A DNA stretch of 45,991 nucleotides from Gallionella sp. (GCA_030681375.1 JAUXWM010000083.1:1-45991); one strand, 5' to 3'. Shown: positions 24,047-33,406, counted from the stretch's first letter. Made by a program: numbers and translations. Notes: a model not told the origin generated them from the sequence alone.

Positions 24047-25996
24047 ATGAATATCCTTTACGAAGAAGACGGCAGCTTTAAGGTCGGCAGCATCATGACC
24101 GACAATACCACCTCACTACAGATCGAGAGCCTGTCCGGCAAACGCAGCAAGATCAAGGCAACCAACGTGATGCTGCACTTCACCCAGCCGGAGATGGCCG
24201 ACTTTATTCCTCAGGCCGAGACGCTGGCAGCCGACATCGATGTGGAATTCCTGTGGGAATGCTGCCCGCCGGAAGAGTTTGGCTTCGAGCAAATCGCCAC
24301 GGAATATTACGGACACAAGCCGAGTTCGCTGGAAGCGGCGGCCGCGCTGATGCGCCTGCATGGCGCGCCGGTCTATTTCCACAAGAAAGGCCGTGGCCAC
24401 TATCGCGCCGCGCCGCCGGAAATACTGAAGGCAGCGCTCGCGGGCGCCGAAAAGAAGCGCCTGGCGCTGGCGCTGCAAACCCGTTACACAGAACAACTCG
24501 TCAACTTCGAATTGCCCGCCGAGTTCGCCGACCACATCAAACCACTGCTCTACAATCCGGATCGCAACACGCTGGAAGTCAAGGCGCTGGAAGCCGCCTG
24601 CGCCGCCACGCATATTTCTGCCGCGCATCTGTTGCATCGCTGCGGCGCGCTGCCTTCCACGCAGGATTATCATCTGCAAAAATTTCTGTTTGAGAATTTC
24701 CCCAAAGGCACCGGTTTTCCTGCTATCGAACTGAGCAACTGGGATGAATTGCCGATGGGCGCGTCCAATGCCTTCAGCATAGACGATGCCACCACCACGG
24801 AAATCGATGATGCCTTCTCGGTGGACAAACAGGCTAACGGCAACTGGCGCATCGGCGTGCATATCGCCGCCCCCGCCCTGGGCATGCCGCGCGACTCGGA
24901 GGGCGACAAACTCGCTGCCTCACGACTTTCCACGGTGTACATGCCGGGCGGAAAAATCACCATGCTGCCGGACAGCGTCGTTGAGGTCTTCACGCTGACA
25001 GCCGATCGCGTCTGCCCCGCGCTATCGATGTACATCGAAGTCGATGCAGACACGCTGGAGATACTCAACTACGAGAGCCGCGTCGAACGTGTGCACATTG
25101 CGGCGAATCTGCGTCACGACACGCTGGAACCGCTGTTCAACGAAGCAACGCTGGCCGAGGAAAAGCTCGATTACCCTTATGCTAATGAGTTGACACTGCT
25201 ATGGCATCTGGTTCAAAAAATGGAAGCCGGACGCGGCAAGTCCGACAACAACATGCAGCTGGACTACAACTTTCATATCGAGGACGATAAAGTCAGCATC
25301 ACCACCCGCCGTCGCGGTTCGCCAATAGACAAGGTGGTTTCCGAGCTGATGATTCTGGTGAATTGCGAATGGGGAAAGCATCTGGCCGAGCATGGCTTCC
25401 CGGGCATCTACCGCACCCAGCAGGGTGGCAAGGTCAGGATGAGCACGGTTGCCGCCCCTCATCAGGGCCTGGGCGTGGCGCAATATATGTGGTCCAGTTC
25501 GCCTTTGCGCCGCTATGTGGACATGGTAAACCAGCGCCAGATCATCGCCATGTTGCGCGACGAAGCCGCGCCGTACCCCAAGAACGACACCGCGCTGTAT
25601 GCCACGATGCGCGACTTCGATACCATGTACAGCATCTACAACGACTTCCAGCGCAACATGGAACGCTACTGGTGCTTGCGCTGGCTGCAACAGGAAAACA
25701 TCGACGAGTTTGAAGCGACCGTGATACGCGAAAATCTGGTCAGAATGAGCGGCATTCCGCTGGTATTCCGCGCCCCTTCCCTGCCCGATAAGCTGCCTGC
25801 CCATACCCGCGTGCAACTCGCCGTGACGGGGATATATCTGATCGATCTGTCGTTGCAGACACGTTATGTCGCCACGCTCGCCACCGGCGATGGCATCGAA
25901 ACCGAAGAAGATGCTGCTGAACTGGAACAAACATCCGCCGAAGCGAGCGTAACCGTCGAAACGCCGCTGGCGCCCGCCGGGGAAACAGCTTGCTAG
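24047..25996 (+). CDS. Exoribonuclease II-type protein (RNB domain)
   Basis: A 649-residue cytoplasmic 3'-5' exoribonuclease homologue. After an N-terminal region of about 230 residues that differs from RNase R, the RNB catalytic domain begins with FSIDDATTTEIDDAFSV, whose aspartates bind catalytic magnesium. HIAAPALGM, YMPGGKITMLP and SSPLRRYVDMVNQRQI follow. The C-terminus lacks a clear, full S1 domain and ends in an acidic tail. This shorter betaproteobacterial type is usually annotated RNase II or RNB-domain protein. The TonB-like gene starts within its last codons. Confidence 0.9.
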   Translation: MNILYEEDGSFKVGSIMTDNTTSLQIESLSGKRSKIKATNVMLHFTQPEMADFIPQAETLAADIDVEFLWECCPPEEFGFEQIATEYYGHKPSSLEAAAALMRLHGAPVYFHKKGRGHYRAAPPEILKAALAGAEKKRLALALQTRYTEQLVNFELPAEFADHIKPLLYNPDRNTLEVKALEAACAATHISAAHLLHRCGALPSTQDYHLQKFLFENFPKGTGFPAIELSNWDELPMGASNAFSIDDATTTEIDDAFSVDKQANGNWRIGVHIAAPALGMPRDSEGDKLAASRLSTVYMPGGKITMLPDSVVEVFTLTADRVCPALSMYIEVDADTLEILNYESRVERVHIAANLRHDTLEPLFNEATLAEEKLDYPYANELTLLWHLVQKMEAGRGKSDNNMQLDYNFHIEDDKVSITTRRRGSPIDKVVSELMILVNCEWGKHLAEHGFPGIYRTQQGGKVRMSTVAAPHQGLGVAQYMWSSSPLRRYVDMVNQRQIIAMLRDEAAPYPKNDTALYATMRDFDTMYSIYNDFQRNMERYWCLRWLQQENIDEFEATVIRENLVRMSGIPLVFRAPSLPDKLPAHTRVQLAVTGIYLIDLSLQTRYVATLATGDGIETEEDAAELEQTSAEASVTVETPLAPAGETAC

Positions 25997-26835
25997 ACAC
26001 GCTGAAATCGGGCATTTCGCTGGCGATGGTTTTTTCCGTCGCACTGCACGCGTTCGCCCTGTTCGGCATCACACTGGTATTGCCCGAACCGCGCAATGCG
26101 GCGGACATCATGCAGCCGCTGCATGTGGTGCTGGTCAACAGCAAGTCGAGATCCCGTCCTCTTCAGGCCGACGCATTGGCTCAGGCTAATCTGGACGGCG
26201 GCGGAAACACCGAGCAAGACCGTCAGGCCAAGACCATGCTGCCGAACACCCCCGATGAACAGCAAATTTCGCCCGAGCAAATTGCGAGGAAAGTGGCACA
26301 TCTGGAAAAAGAAACCCGGCGCGTGCTGACCGCGCCTAATAGCGATTACCAGCTGAATCAGCCGCAACCCAAGAAGCAGCAATACAACGACACCGCCGAC
26401 GATCTGGTGCAACGCAGCCTGGAAATCGCCCGACTGGAAGCGCAAATCAATAAGAACAATGATTTTTATCAAAAACTTCCACGACGGAAATTTATCGGTG
26501 CACGCACCCAGGAATACCGTTTCGCGCAATACATCGAGGACTGGCGCGTCAAGGTGGAACGCATCGGCAACCTGAACTACCCGGAGCAGGCACGGCGCGA
26601 ACAACTCTACGGAAAATTGCAGCTCAGCGTCTCCATCAGGGCGGACGGCAGCATCGAGAACATCGAAGTCAGCCGTTCTTCCGGGCATCGCATTCTGGAT
26701 GCGGCGGCGATGCGCATCGTCAAACTCGCTGGGCCTTTTTCCCCGCTCCCCCCCAGCATCACCAAGGACATAGACATCCTGACCATCACCCGCACCTGGT
26801 CATTCACGCCATCCGATAAACTGGAAAGCGAATAA
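25990..26835 (+). CDS. TonB-like energy transducer protein
   Basis: A 281-residue protein with one N-terminal membrane helix (LAMVFSVALHAFALFGITLVL), a charged, Gln-rich periplasmic linker (about 50-180), and a C-terminal TonB domain (NYPEQARREQLYGKLQLSVSI, IENIEVSRSSGHRILDAAAMRIV). It should carry proton-motive energy to outer-membrane receptors. Start is uncertain: TTG 25990 overlaps the preceding stop by 7 nt, while ATG 26026-26029 would cut into the membrane helix. No ExbB/ExbD or receptor gene is adjacent. The metal-uptake genes follow directly. Confidence 0.87.
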   Translation: MLDTLKSGISLAMVFSVALHAFALFGITLVLPEPRNAADIMQPLHVVLVNSKSRSRPLQADALAQANLDGGGNTEQDRQAKTMLPNTPDEQQISPEQIARKVAHLEKETRRVLTAPNSDYQLNQPQPKKQQYNDTADDLVQRSLEIARLEAQINKNNDFYQKLPRRKFIGARTQEYRFAQYIEDWRVKVERIGNLNYPEQARREQLYGKLQLSVSIRADGSIENIEVSRSSGHRILDAAAMRIVKLAGPFSPLPPSITKDIDILTITRTWSFTPSDKLESE

Positions 26836-26875
26836 GTGCTTGTCCGGTATCGTTTTGTTGGTTAAAGTGCGCGCC

Positions 26876-27178
26876 ATGCGTCATTCACTATTTGCCAGAT
26901 TCCTGCTGATTTTTGCCCTGCTGTTCGCGCAGCTGGGCGGCCTGACGCATGGCATATCGCATACGCTGGCTGACCAGTCACAGGACCAATCTCTGCCGCA
27001 TGACAAGCACTGCGACCTGTGCGCAGCATACGCGCAACTAGGCAGCGCAATCGGTAGCAACACCCTCCATTTCTCGCCGGTCGACAGTCAGGAAACACGG
27101 CTACACCCGCTTTTTACTGCCAGCACTTCCGTCTCCTTCAGCGCCTTCTCGGCGCGCGCCCCGCCCTACTCCGCATAA
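26876..27178 (+). CDS. Small exported His/Cys protein, DUF2946-like
   Basis: A 100-residue protein with an N-terminal hydrophobic segment (FARFLLIFALLFAQLGGLTHG) and a HDKHCDLCAAYAQLGSA motif. His and Cys residues in this motif could bind zinc or copper. Similar short proteins with an HxxCxxC-AQL pattern, often called DUF2946, occur next to metal-uptake and TonB-receptor genes. Its place at the head of the metal-uptake module fits a role in periplasmic metal handling, which is inference. ATG 26876 is preferred; an upstream TTG at 26840 has no support. Confidence 0.65.
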   Translation: MRHSLFARFLLIFALLFAQLGGLTHGISHTLADQSQDQSLPHDKHCDLCAAYAQLGSAIGSNTLHFSPVDSQETRLHPLFTASTSVSFSAFSARAPPYSA

Positions 27179-27196
27179 ATTATCTCTTTCCAACAC

Positions 27197-27224
27197 GCTA
27201 CGAGCTACCGGCTACGAGCTGAGA
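27197..27224. repeat. Short 7-bp periodic repeat
   Basis: GCTACGA GCTACCG GCTACGA GCTGAGA: four near-identical heptamers in the gap before the outer-membrane protein gene. It has the same period as the arrays at 18191 and 21404 but a different sequence. Confidence 0.7.
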
Positions 27225-27245
27225 TTTTCTATTGCGGAGAAAAAA

Positions 27246-28592
27246 ATGTTCAAGAAAACCTATTTGAGCGCTGCACTGACCGTGCTGTTAAGCCATTCGT
27301 TCGCCGCATCCGCCGCGAACGACCCTGATCTGCAAGCCATTCGCGAGCAAATTCAGCAATTAAAACAAAGTTATGAGCAACGCATCACTCAGCTCGAACA
27401 GCGTTTAGCACAGGCCGAGGCCGACAGCCGTGTGCCGGTTCAGGCACAGCCCGCCGCGCAAGCCGCGAGCGAAAGTGCATTTAACCCGGCCATCTTACTG
27501 GTACTGGGCGGCACATACGGGCAACTCCAACAGAACCCCGATGTCCCAGCCACCGGCTTCGCCATGAGCGCCCATCCTGGCCACAGCCAAGGATTCAATC
27601 TCGGCGAATCCGAATTGAGCATTGCTGCCAATATCGACCCCGACTATCGCGGTGTCGCCACCCTGGCACTCGCATCGACAGGCGGCGTGTCGGTGGAAAA
27701 CGCTTTCGTGCAAACTTCCGCAAATGGCCTCAAACTCAAATTTGGTCGCTATTTCTCCGGCTTGGGCTACCTCAACGAGCAGCATGCCCATATCTGGGAT
27801 TTTGTCGATCAACCGCTGGTATATGCCTCGTTGTGGAACAATCAACTGGGCGAAGACGGCGTACAAATCAAATGGCTGGCACCCACCGATACCTTCATCG
27901 AAGTGGGCGCTGAGCTAGGACGCGGGCGCGGCTTTCCCGGTACGGATCGCGTGAAGAATGGCATCGGCTCCGGCGTACTGTTCGCCCATATCGGGGATGA
28001 CCTCGGCGTCGAACACAGCTGGCGCGCGGGCGTATCGCTGCACCAGACCCGGCGCGTAGATGCAATCAGCACGGCTATAGCGGATTTGCCCGGCACACTA
28101 GGCGGCGTGAGCAACAGCTTCAGTGGCGACAGCCGCACAGCCGGCATGGATTTTGTCTGGAAATACTCGCCCGACGGCAACAGCCGCAATAGTTATGTCA
28201 AAGTGCAGGGCGAATATTTCCGCCGCCGCGAAAGCGGCCTGCTGACTTACGACACCGCCGTTGCCAGCATCACCGACAGCTACAGCGTGACGCAAAGCGG
28301 CTGGTATCTGCAAGGCGTGTATCAGTTCATGCCGCATTGGCGCAGTGGTTTACGCTATGACAGGCTGGATCCGGGTATCGCCAGCGTTGGCGCATTGAAT
28401 GCGGGCAATATCATCAGCAACTACGGCTTTCAGCCCACACGCACCAGCCTGATGCTGGACTACAGCCCCAGCGAGTTTTCGCGCCTGCGTCTGCAAATGG
28501 CGCGAGACCACTCGCGACAGGGCCTGCCTGACCATCAGTTCTTCGTGCAATACATCATGAGTCTGGGCGCGCACGGCGCACACTCGTATTAA
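27246..28592 (+). CDS. Outer-membrane beta-barrel protein of metal-uptake module
   Basis: A 448-residue exported protein. A signal peptide (TVLLSHSFAASA) is followed by a coiled coil (LQAIREQIQQLKQSYEQRIT, about 30-60), as in trimeric porins anchored to peptidoglycan. A barrel with alternating hydrophobic strands follows (GFNLGESELSIAANID, LKFGRYFSGLGYLNEQHAHIWDFVD, FGRxxxG-like segments). It contains several His residues and ends GAHGAHSY. The family often sits beside ZnuA-like genes, so a zinc-regulated porin is likely; substrate and regulation are inferred. It starts the barrel-znuA-znuB operon with short gaps. Confidence 0.75.
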   Translation: MFKKTYLSAALTVLLSHSFAASAANDPDLQAIREQIQQLKQSYEQRITQLEQRLAQAEADSRVPVQAQPAAQAASESAFNPAILLVLGGTYGQLQQNPDVPATGFAMSAHPGHSQGFNLGESELSIAANIDPDYRGVATLALASTGGVSVENAFVQTSANGLKLKFGRYFSGLGYLNEQHAHIWDFVDQPLVYASLWNNQLGEDGVQIKWLAPTDTFIEVGAELGRGRGFPGTDRVKNGIGSGVLFAHIGDDLGVEHSWRAGVSLHQTRRVDAISTAIADLPGTLGGVSNSFSGDSRTAGMDFVWKYSPDGNSRNSYVKVQGEYFRRRESGLLTYDTAVASITDSYSVTQSGWYLQGVYQFMPHWRSGLRYDRLDPGIASVGALNAGNIISNYGFQPTRTSLMLDYSPSEFSRLRLQMARDHSRQGLPDHQFFVQYIMSLGAHGAHSY

Positions 28593-28602
28593 GGAAAATA
28601 TC

Positions 28603-29490
28603 ATGAATAAATTTCTGTTCCTGACACTCTTGTTTTTCAGCACCGCCAGCCACGCCGCCCTCAACGTGTTCGCCTGCGAACCGGAGTGGGCGGCGCTTAC
28701 CCGGCTGCTCGCGGGCGATAAAGCCAGCCTGTACACCGCCACTAGCGCGCTGCAAGACCCGCACCGCGTGGAAGCCCGCCCCAGCCTGATCGCCCGCGCC
28801 CGCCGCGCCGACCTGCTGATCTGTACCGGCGCCGGACTGGAAACCGCCTGGCTGCCGGTAATCGTGCGCGAATCCGGCAACGCCGCGATACGCCCGGGTA
28901 GCAACGGTTATTTTGAAGCCGCCCGCTACGTGCAGATGCTGGAAATTCCCACACGCCTGGATCGCAGCGACGGTGATGTGCATGCCGCAGGCAATCCGCA
29001 TATCCAGACCGATGCACGCAATTTTTTACCCGTAGCCGATGCGCTAAGCCAACGCCTGATCTTGCTCGACCCGGCCAACACCGGCTATTACCGGCAACAA
29101 CTTGCGACCTTCAACCAGCAATGGCGTGACGCGATTGCCAAGTGGGAAAAACAGGCTGCGCCGCTCAAGGGTATCTCCATCGTCGCGCAGCACCGTGGCT
29201 TCCCCTATTTGAACAACTGGCTGGGGCTGAAACAAGTCGCAGAACTCGAAGCCAGGCCCGGCATGGAACCCAGTGCCGCACATCTGAGCCGTGTGCTGAA
29301 CGAACTGCAACAGGCCAAAATGGTGCTGCGCGCCGCCTATCAGGATGAACGTCCTTCGGCATGGATCGCGGAACGCGCGCGCATCAATGTCGTGGTATTG
29401 CCCTACACGGTCGGCGGCACGGTGCAGGCAATTGATTTATTTAGATTATTTGACGACACCATCGCGCGACTGCTGGCGGGGATGAAATGA
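28603..29490 (+). CDS. ZnuA-like metal-binding protein of ABC transporter
   Basis: A 295-residue periplasmic substrate-binding protein of the cluster A-I (ZnuA/TroA) family. A signal peptide (MNKFLFLTLLFFSTASHA) precedes a two-lobed domain. Candidate metal ligands are the His in DPHRVEARPS, the His in GNPHIQTD and the His in AQHRGFPYL, each at family-typical positions. The last acidic ligand is less clear. The usual His-rich loop of ZnuA is absent, so the metal could be zinc or manganese. Its stop overlaps the permease start by 4 nt (ATGA). Confidence 0.88.
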   Translation: MNKFLFLTLLFFSTASHAALNVFACEPEWAALTRLLAGDKASLYTATSALQDPHRVEARPSLIARARRADLLICTGAGLETAWLPVIVRESGNAAIRPGSNGYFEAARYVQMLEIPTRLDRSDGDVHAAGNPHIQTDARNFLPVADALSQRLILLDPANTGYYRQQLATFNQQWRDAIAKWEKQAAPLKGISIVAQHRGFPYLNNWLGLKQVAELEARPGMEPSAAHLSRVLNELQQAKMVLRAAYQDERPSAWIAERARINVVVLPYTVGGTVQAIDLFRLFDDTIARLLAGMK

Positions 29491-30233
29491 ACCCGATCGA
29501 ACTCGACATTTTAATTCCGGCCTTCCTGGCCGGGCTGCTGGTGCTGGCCACCCATATTCCGCTGGGCATGAAAGTCATGGAGCGCGGCGTGATTTTTGCC
29601 GATCTGGCCGTGGCGCAGATGGCAGGCCTGGGCATCGTACTGACCGGACTGCTGGAACTAACCGATCAGCCGCTGCTGGTGCAAGGCATCGCCGTACTGA
29701 GCGCCTTGTGCGGCGCGGCCTTGCTAACCTGGATAGAACGACATCTGCCCGAGGTCAAGGAAGCCTGCATCGGGCTGACCTTCGTACTTGCCGCCAGCGG
29801 CAGCATCCTGCTGATGAGCCGCGACATACATGCCGGAGAACACCTCAAGGACCTGCTGGCCGGCCAGATACTCTGGGTCAATCCGACCCAACTCATCGCC
29901 ACCGCGCTGCTGAGTGCCGCGCTGCTGCTCGTCTGGCGCTGGAAACAGCTCAGCCACTCCGGCTTCTACGCCCTGTTCGCACTGGCGGTCACCGCTTCGG
30001 TGCAACTGGTCGGCGTGTATCTGGTGTTCGCCAGCCTGATCGTCCCGGCACTCGCCACTTATCGCATTGCACAGAAACGCATGGGCTATGCGTTTGCCAT
30101 CGGCGTTGCCGGATATGCGGCAGGCCTGCTGCTCTCCGCCCGCTTCGACCTGCCCGGCGGCGCGGCTATCGTCTGGGCGATGGCCATAGCTGGTGGAATC
30201 GTCGCCACCCTGACCCATAAAAAAGAATTGTGA
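29487..30233 (+). CDS. ZnuB-like metal ABC transporter permease
   Basis: A 248-residue membrane protein with about eight hydrophobic segments, of the ABC-3 (ZnuB/TroC) family. Family-like segments are GVIFADLAVAQMAGLG, LAGQILWVN and ASVQLVGVYLVFASLIVPALAT. Hydrophobic stretches cover nearly the whole length. It is translationally coupled to the ZnuA-like gene. No ATP-binding subunit gene (ZnuC) is in this cluster or elsewhere in the window, so the transporter must borrow one from another locus or be incomplete. Confidence 0.9.
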   Translation: MNPIELDILIPAFLAGLLVLATHIPLGMKVMERGVIFADLAVAQMAGLGIVLTGLLELTDQPLLVQGIAVLSALCGAALLTWIERHLPEVKEACIGLTFVLAASGSILLMSRDIHAGEHLKDLLAGQILWVNPTQLIATALLSAALLLVWRWKQLSHSGFYALFALAVTASVQLVGVYLVFASLIVPALATYRIAQKRMGYAFAIGVAGYAAGLLLSARFDLPGGAAIVWAMAIAGGIVATLTHKKEL

Positions 30234-30237
30234 ACAC

Positions 30238-30255
30238 GGTGGGCATAAGCCCACC
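30238..30255. repeat. GGTGGGC hairpin repeat
   Basis: GGTGGGC (30238-30244) and GCCCACC (30249-30255) around ATAA, followed by CTACG. It sits after znuB, before aroE. A related copy is at 42384-42407. Confidence 0.75.
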
Positions 30256-30302
30256 CTACGCCTTTACAATGCGCACCTTGGAATTTTTCATACATCAACA
30301 CC

Positions 30303-31103
30303 ATGATCGAAAAATACGCCGTCATCGGCAACCCTATCTCGCACAGCAAATCGCCGCTGATCCATGCCATGTTTGCCAAACAAACGCATCAGGACATCAG
30401 CTATGAAGCCATCGAAGCGCCGCTGGACGGCTTCGCCGCCACCATCGAACGGCTGCGCAGCGAAGGTTACAGGGGCTGCAATATTACGGTGCCGTTCAAG
30501 TTTGAGGCTTTCAATTGCGCCACCGAATTGAGCGAACGAGCGCGGGCGGCACAGGCGGTAAACACCCTGTGTTTCGAAGGTGAAAAAATCATCGGCGACA
30601 ACACCGATGGCGCAGGGCTGGTGCGCGACATCGAACATAACCTTGGCGTGACGCTGAAAGCTAAGCGCGTGCTGCTGATGGGCGCAGGCGGCGCGTCTTA
30701 CGGTGTGGTGTTACCGCTGCTCACCGCGGGCGCTGCGATAACTATCGCCAACCGTACCACCAGTAAAGCCGTCGAACTGTCGATGAAATTTACCGGCACA
30801 AGCATCCGTGGCGGCAGTTATGAGGATTTGTCCGAACAACGCTTCGATGTCGTCATCAACGCCACTTCCGCCGGACTGACAGACAGCGCAGTCCCCCTGC
30901 CGGATGGTATTTTCGCCCCCGGCGCGCTGGCCTACGACATGATGTACGGACGCGAGACGCCGTTCATGGCGTTTGCCCGCGCACAGGGCGCGCAGGTCGC
31001 AGACGGCCTGGGCATGCTGGTCGAACAGGCCGCCGTAGCGTTCACCATCTGGCGCGGCGTGCGACCTGAGACGGCCACTGTCATCGCAGCACTCCGTAAA
31101 TAA
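30303..31103 (+). CDS. aroE: Shikimate dehydrogenase
   Basis: Reduces 3-dehydroshikimate to shikimate with NADPH. Family motifs are YAVIGNPISHSKSPLIH (substrate binding), NITVPFKFEAF with the catalytic Lys, GDNTDGAGLVRDI with the catalytic Asp, MGAGGASYGVV (NADP-binding Rossmann loop, with GGASY in place of the usual GGAxR) and NRTTSKA, which specifies NADP. The 266-residue length is normal. It precedes mtgA by 3 bp. In related genomes aroE often follows the rnb and tonB genes directly, so the metal module appears to have been inserted. Confidence 0.96.
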   Translation: MIEKYAVIGNPISHSKSPLIHAMFAKQTHQDISYEAIEAPLDGFAATIERLRSEGYRGCNITVPFKFEAFNCATELSERARAAQAVNTLCFEGEKIIGDNTDGAGLVRDIEHNLGVTLKAKRVLLMGAGGASYGVVLPLLTAGAAITIANRTTSKAVELSMKFTGTSIRGGSYEDLSEQRFDVVINATSAGLTDSAVPLPDGIFAPGALAYDMMYGRETPFMAFARAQGAQVADGLGMLVEQAAVAFTIWRGVRPETATVIAALRK

Positions 31104-31106
31104 AAC

Positions 31107-31802
31107 ATGAAGACACTCTGGGGCTGGTTATGGCGCGGCATCGCTGCATTGTTTATCTTGCTGCTGGTTTATCAGCTATGGATATTTGCCCATGTGCTCT
31201 GGTGGATCAAATTCAATCCATCCACCAGCGCCTTTATGCAAGACCGGCTGGAGCTGATGCAGGATAAAAATCCCGATGCCGAGCTCAAACACCGCTGGGT
31301 GCCCTACGCAAAAATATCCAACAACCTCAAGCGCGCCCTGATCGCCTCGGAGGATGCCAAGTTTGTCGATCATGAAGGCTTCGACTGGGAAGGCATACAA
31401 AAAGCCTACGAGAAGAACATGAAGAAAGGCAAAATCGTCGCGGGCGGCTCCACCATCAGCCAGCAACTCGCCAAGAATCTGTTCCTGTCCGGGCGGCGCT
31501 CGCCTTTCCGCAAGATCGAGGAAGCAGCCATCACCCTGATGCTGGAGGCGGTGATGGACAAACGCCGCATCTTCGAGATTTATCTCAACGTGATCGAATG
31601 GGGCAATGGCGTATTCGGCGCGGAAGCCGCCGCGCGTCATTACTATCACAGCAGCGCGGCGCAGCTCTCGCCCGCTCAGGCCGCCAAACTCGCGGCGATG
31701 GTACCCAATCCGCGCTATTACGACAAACACCGTCAGGCGCGCGGCCTGATGCGCAAGACCGGCATCATCATGGCAAGGATGAACAGCGCCGAAATTCCCT
31801 GA
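31107..31802 (+). CDS. mtgA: Monofunctional peptidoglycan transglycosylase
   Basis: A 231-residue inner-membrane enzyme that polymerises lipid II into glycan strands. One N-terminal helix (GIAALFILLLVYQLWIFAHV) anchors it; the GT51 domain follows, with SEDAKFVDHEGFDWEGI (catalytic Glu), KIVAGGSTISQQLAKNLFL, KIEEAAITLMLE and FEIYLNVIEWGNGVFG. No transpeptidase domain is present, as expected. It is cotranscribed with aroE. Confidence 0.96.
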   Translation: MKTLWGWLWRGIAALFILLLVYQLWIFAHVLWWIKFNPSTSAFMQDRLELMQDKNPDAELKHRWVPYAKISNNLKRALIASEDAKFVDHEGFDWEGIQKAYEKNMKKGKIVAGGSTISQQLAKNLFLSGRRSPFRKIEEAAITLMLEAVMDKRRIFEIYLNVIEWGNGVFGAEAAARHYYHSSAAQLSPAQAAKLAAMVPNPRYYDKHRQARGLMRKTGIIMARMNSAEIP

Positions 31803-31855
31803 GCAGCCGAATGGTGTTTTCTTTACAATAGCGCGCTAACCCGAGAATGCGTGCC

Positions 31856-33310
31856 ATGACTGATCACACCTCAGAAAACCACCACACCGACAATGTGCAG
31901 CACCATCTCAAACAGGTGGAATTGCTGCTGCACAAACACGCGCTGCTGGAAGAGATGGCACGCAGGCAGGAGATGCCGCGCAAGGAGCGTCATGCCCTGG
32001 TTGACAGCCTGCTGCACAAACAACACCTCGCTGAATTACGCCGCAAACTGGAGAGCCTGCATCCGGCGGATATCGCCTATATTCTGGAAGCCTTGCCCAT
32101 AGAGCAACGCCTGCTGGTATGGGATTTAGTCAAGGCGGAGCGTGACGGCGAAATTCTGATCGAGGTTTCCGACTCGGTGCGCGAGTCGCTGATTGCAAGC
32201 ATGAACAGCGAAGAGTTGCATGCGGCCACCAAGCAGCTCGACACCGACGAAATTGCCGACCTGGCACACGATCTGCCGCGAAACGTGATGCGCGATGTGT
32301 TTAACTCGCTGCCCATAGAGGAACGCGAGCAGTTGCGTTCCGCGATGTCGTATTCGGAAGACTCCGTGGGCGCACTGATGGATTTCAGCATGATTCAGGT
32401 GCGCGAAGATGTCACGCTGGAAGTGGTATCGCGCTATTTGCGGCGCTTCGACGAACTGCCCGATCACACCGACCAGGTGTTCGTGGTGGACAGGCACGAT
32501 AAATTCAAAGGCGTGCTGCCGATCAACCTGATCGTGGTCAATGAACCGGAACTGAGTGTCGGCAGCCTGATGCTGACTGACATTATCCAGTTGCACCCTG
32601 AAGAAAAAGCCGATCAGGCCGCCCAGTCTTTCGAGCGTTACGACCTGGTTTCCGCACCCGTCGTGGACGAGAATGGCACGCTGGTGGGACGGGTGACGGT
32701 AAACGTGGTGCTGGACTATATCCGCGCCGAATCGGAATACGACTTGCTGAACCAGGCCGGTCTGCGCGAAGAAGAGGACATTTTCGCGTCGGTATGGAAG
32801 AGCGCGCAGAACCGCTGGGCGTGGCTGGCACTGAATCTTTGCACTGCATTCTTCGCCTCGCGGGTGATCGGCGGCTTCGAGGACACCATCGAAAAACTCG
32901 TTGCGCTGGCGGCTCTGATGCCCATCGTGGCCGGTATTGCCGGCAACTCGGCCAACCAGACCACAGCGATCATCATCCGCTCGTTGGCACTGGGTCAGGT
33001 CAATCCCGGCAATGCGCGCCGCCTGCTGATCAAGGAAATGGCCATAGGTGGCTTGAACGGACTGGTATGGGGCGGCGTGACCGGACTGTTCGCTTACTTC
33101 CTGTATCACAGCGTGTCGCTGGGTATCGTGATGACAGGCGCCATGGTATTAAATCTGCTGGTTGGCGCCTTCGTCGGCATGGCCATCCCGCTGGCCATGC
33201 AGCGCTTCGGTCGCGATCCGGCCATCGGCTCCAGCGTAATGATCACCGCCATCACCGACAGCGGCGGGTTCTTCATCTTCCTGGGACTGGCGACGATCTT
33301 TTTGATTTAA
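31856..33310 (+). CDS. mgtE: Magnesium transporter MgtE
   Basis: Magnesium channel/transporter of about 484 residues. Domains in order: an N-domain of repeated helices (LESLHPADIAYILEALP, LDTDEIADLAHDLP), two CBS domains (about 140-265; LMDFSMIQVREDVTLE, DRHDKFKGVLPINLI), a plug helix and five membrane helices. The signature MPIVAGIAGNSANQT lies in the pore region. ATG 31856 is better spaced from the GAG ribosome-binding site; ATG 31847 is the alternative. It is the last gene before a repeat that may end transcription. Confidence 0.95.
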   Translation: MTDHTSENHHTDNVQHHLKQVELLLHKHALLEEMARRQEMPRKERHALVDSLLHKQHLAELRRKLESLHPADIAYILEALPIEQRLLVWDLVKAERDGEILIEVSDSVRESLIASMNSEELHAATKQLDTDEIADLAHDLPRNVMRDVFNSLPIEEREQLRSAMSYSEDSVGALMDFSMIQVREDVTLEVVSRYLRRFDELPDHTDQVFVVDRHDKFKGVLPINLIVVNEPELSVGSLMLTDIIQLHPEEKADQAAQSFERYDLVSAPVVDENGTLVGRVTVNVVLDYIRAESEYDLLNQAGLREEEDIFASVWKSAQNRWAWLALNLCTAFFASRVIGGFEDTIEKLVALAALMPIVAGIAGNSANQTTAIIIRSLALGQVNPGNARRLLIKEMAIGGLNGLVWGGVTGLFAYFLYHSVSLGIVMTGAMVLNLLVGAFVGMAIPLAMQRFGRDPAIGSSVMITAITDSGGFFIFLGLATIFLI

Positions 33311-33331
33311 CAAAGCCCCCCTCCGTATCAA

Positions 33332-33398
33332 CGTCATTCCCGCTTTGCGAGCAGCCGCTTCGCGACTTGCCTGCTTACCCCTCTGCGCGGGAATGACG
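33332..33398. repeat. CGTCATTCCCGC repeat with inner segment, possible bidirectional terminator
   Basis: CGTCATTCCCGC (33332-33343) and its complement GCGGGAATGACG (33387-33398) enclose 43 bp containing a second GC-rich palindrome (GCGAGCAGCC... GCTTCGCGACTT). It lies between the convergent mgtE and lysA genes. The outer arms equal those at 1111-1138. Confidence 0.8.
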
Positions 33399-33406
33399 GA
33401 ATATGT

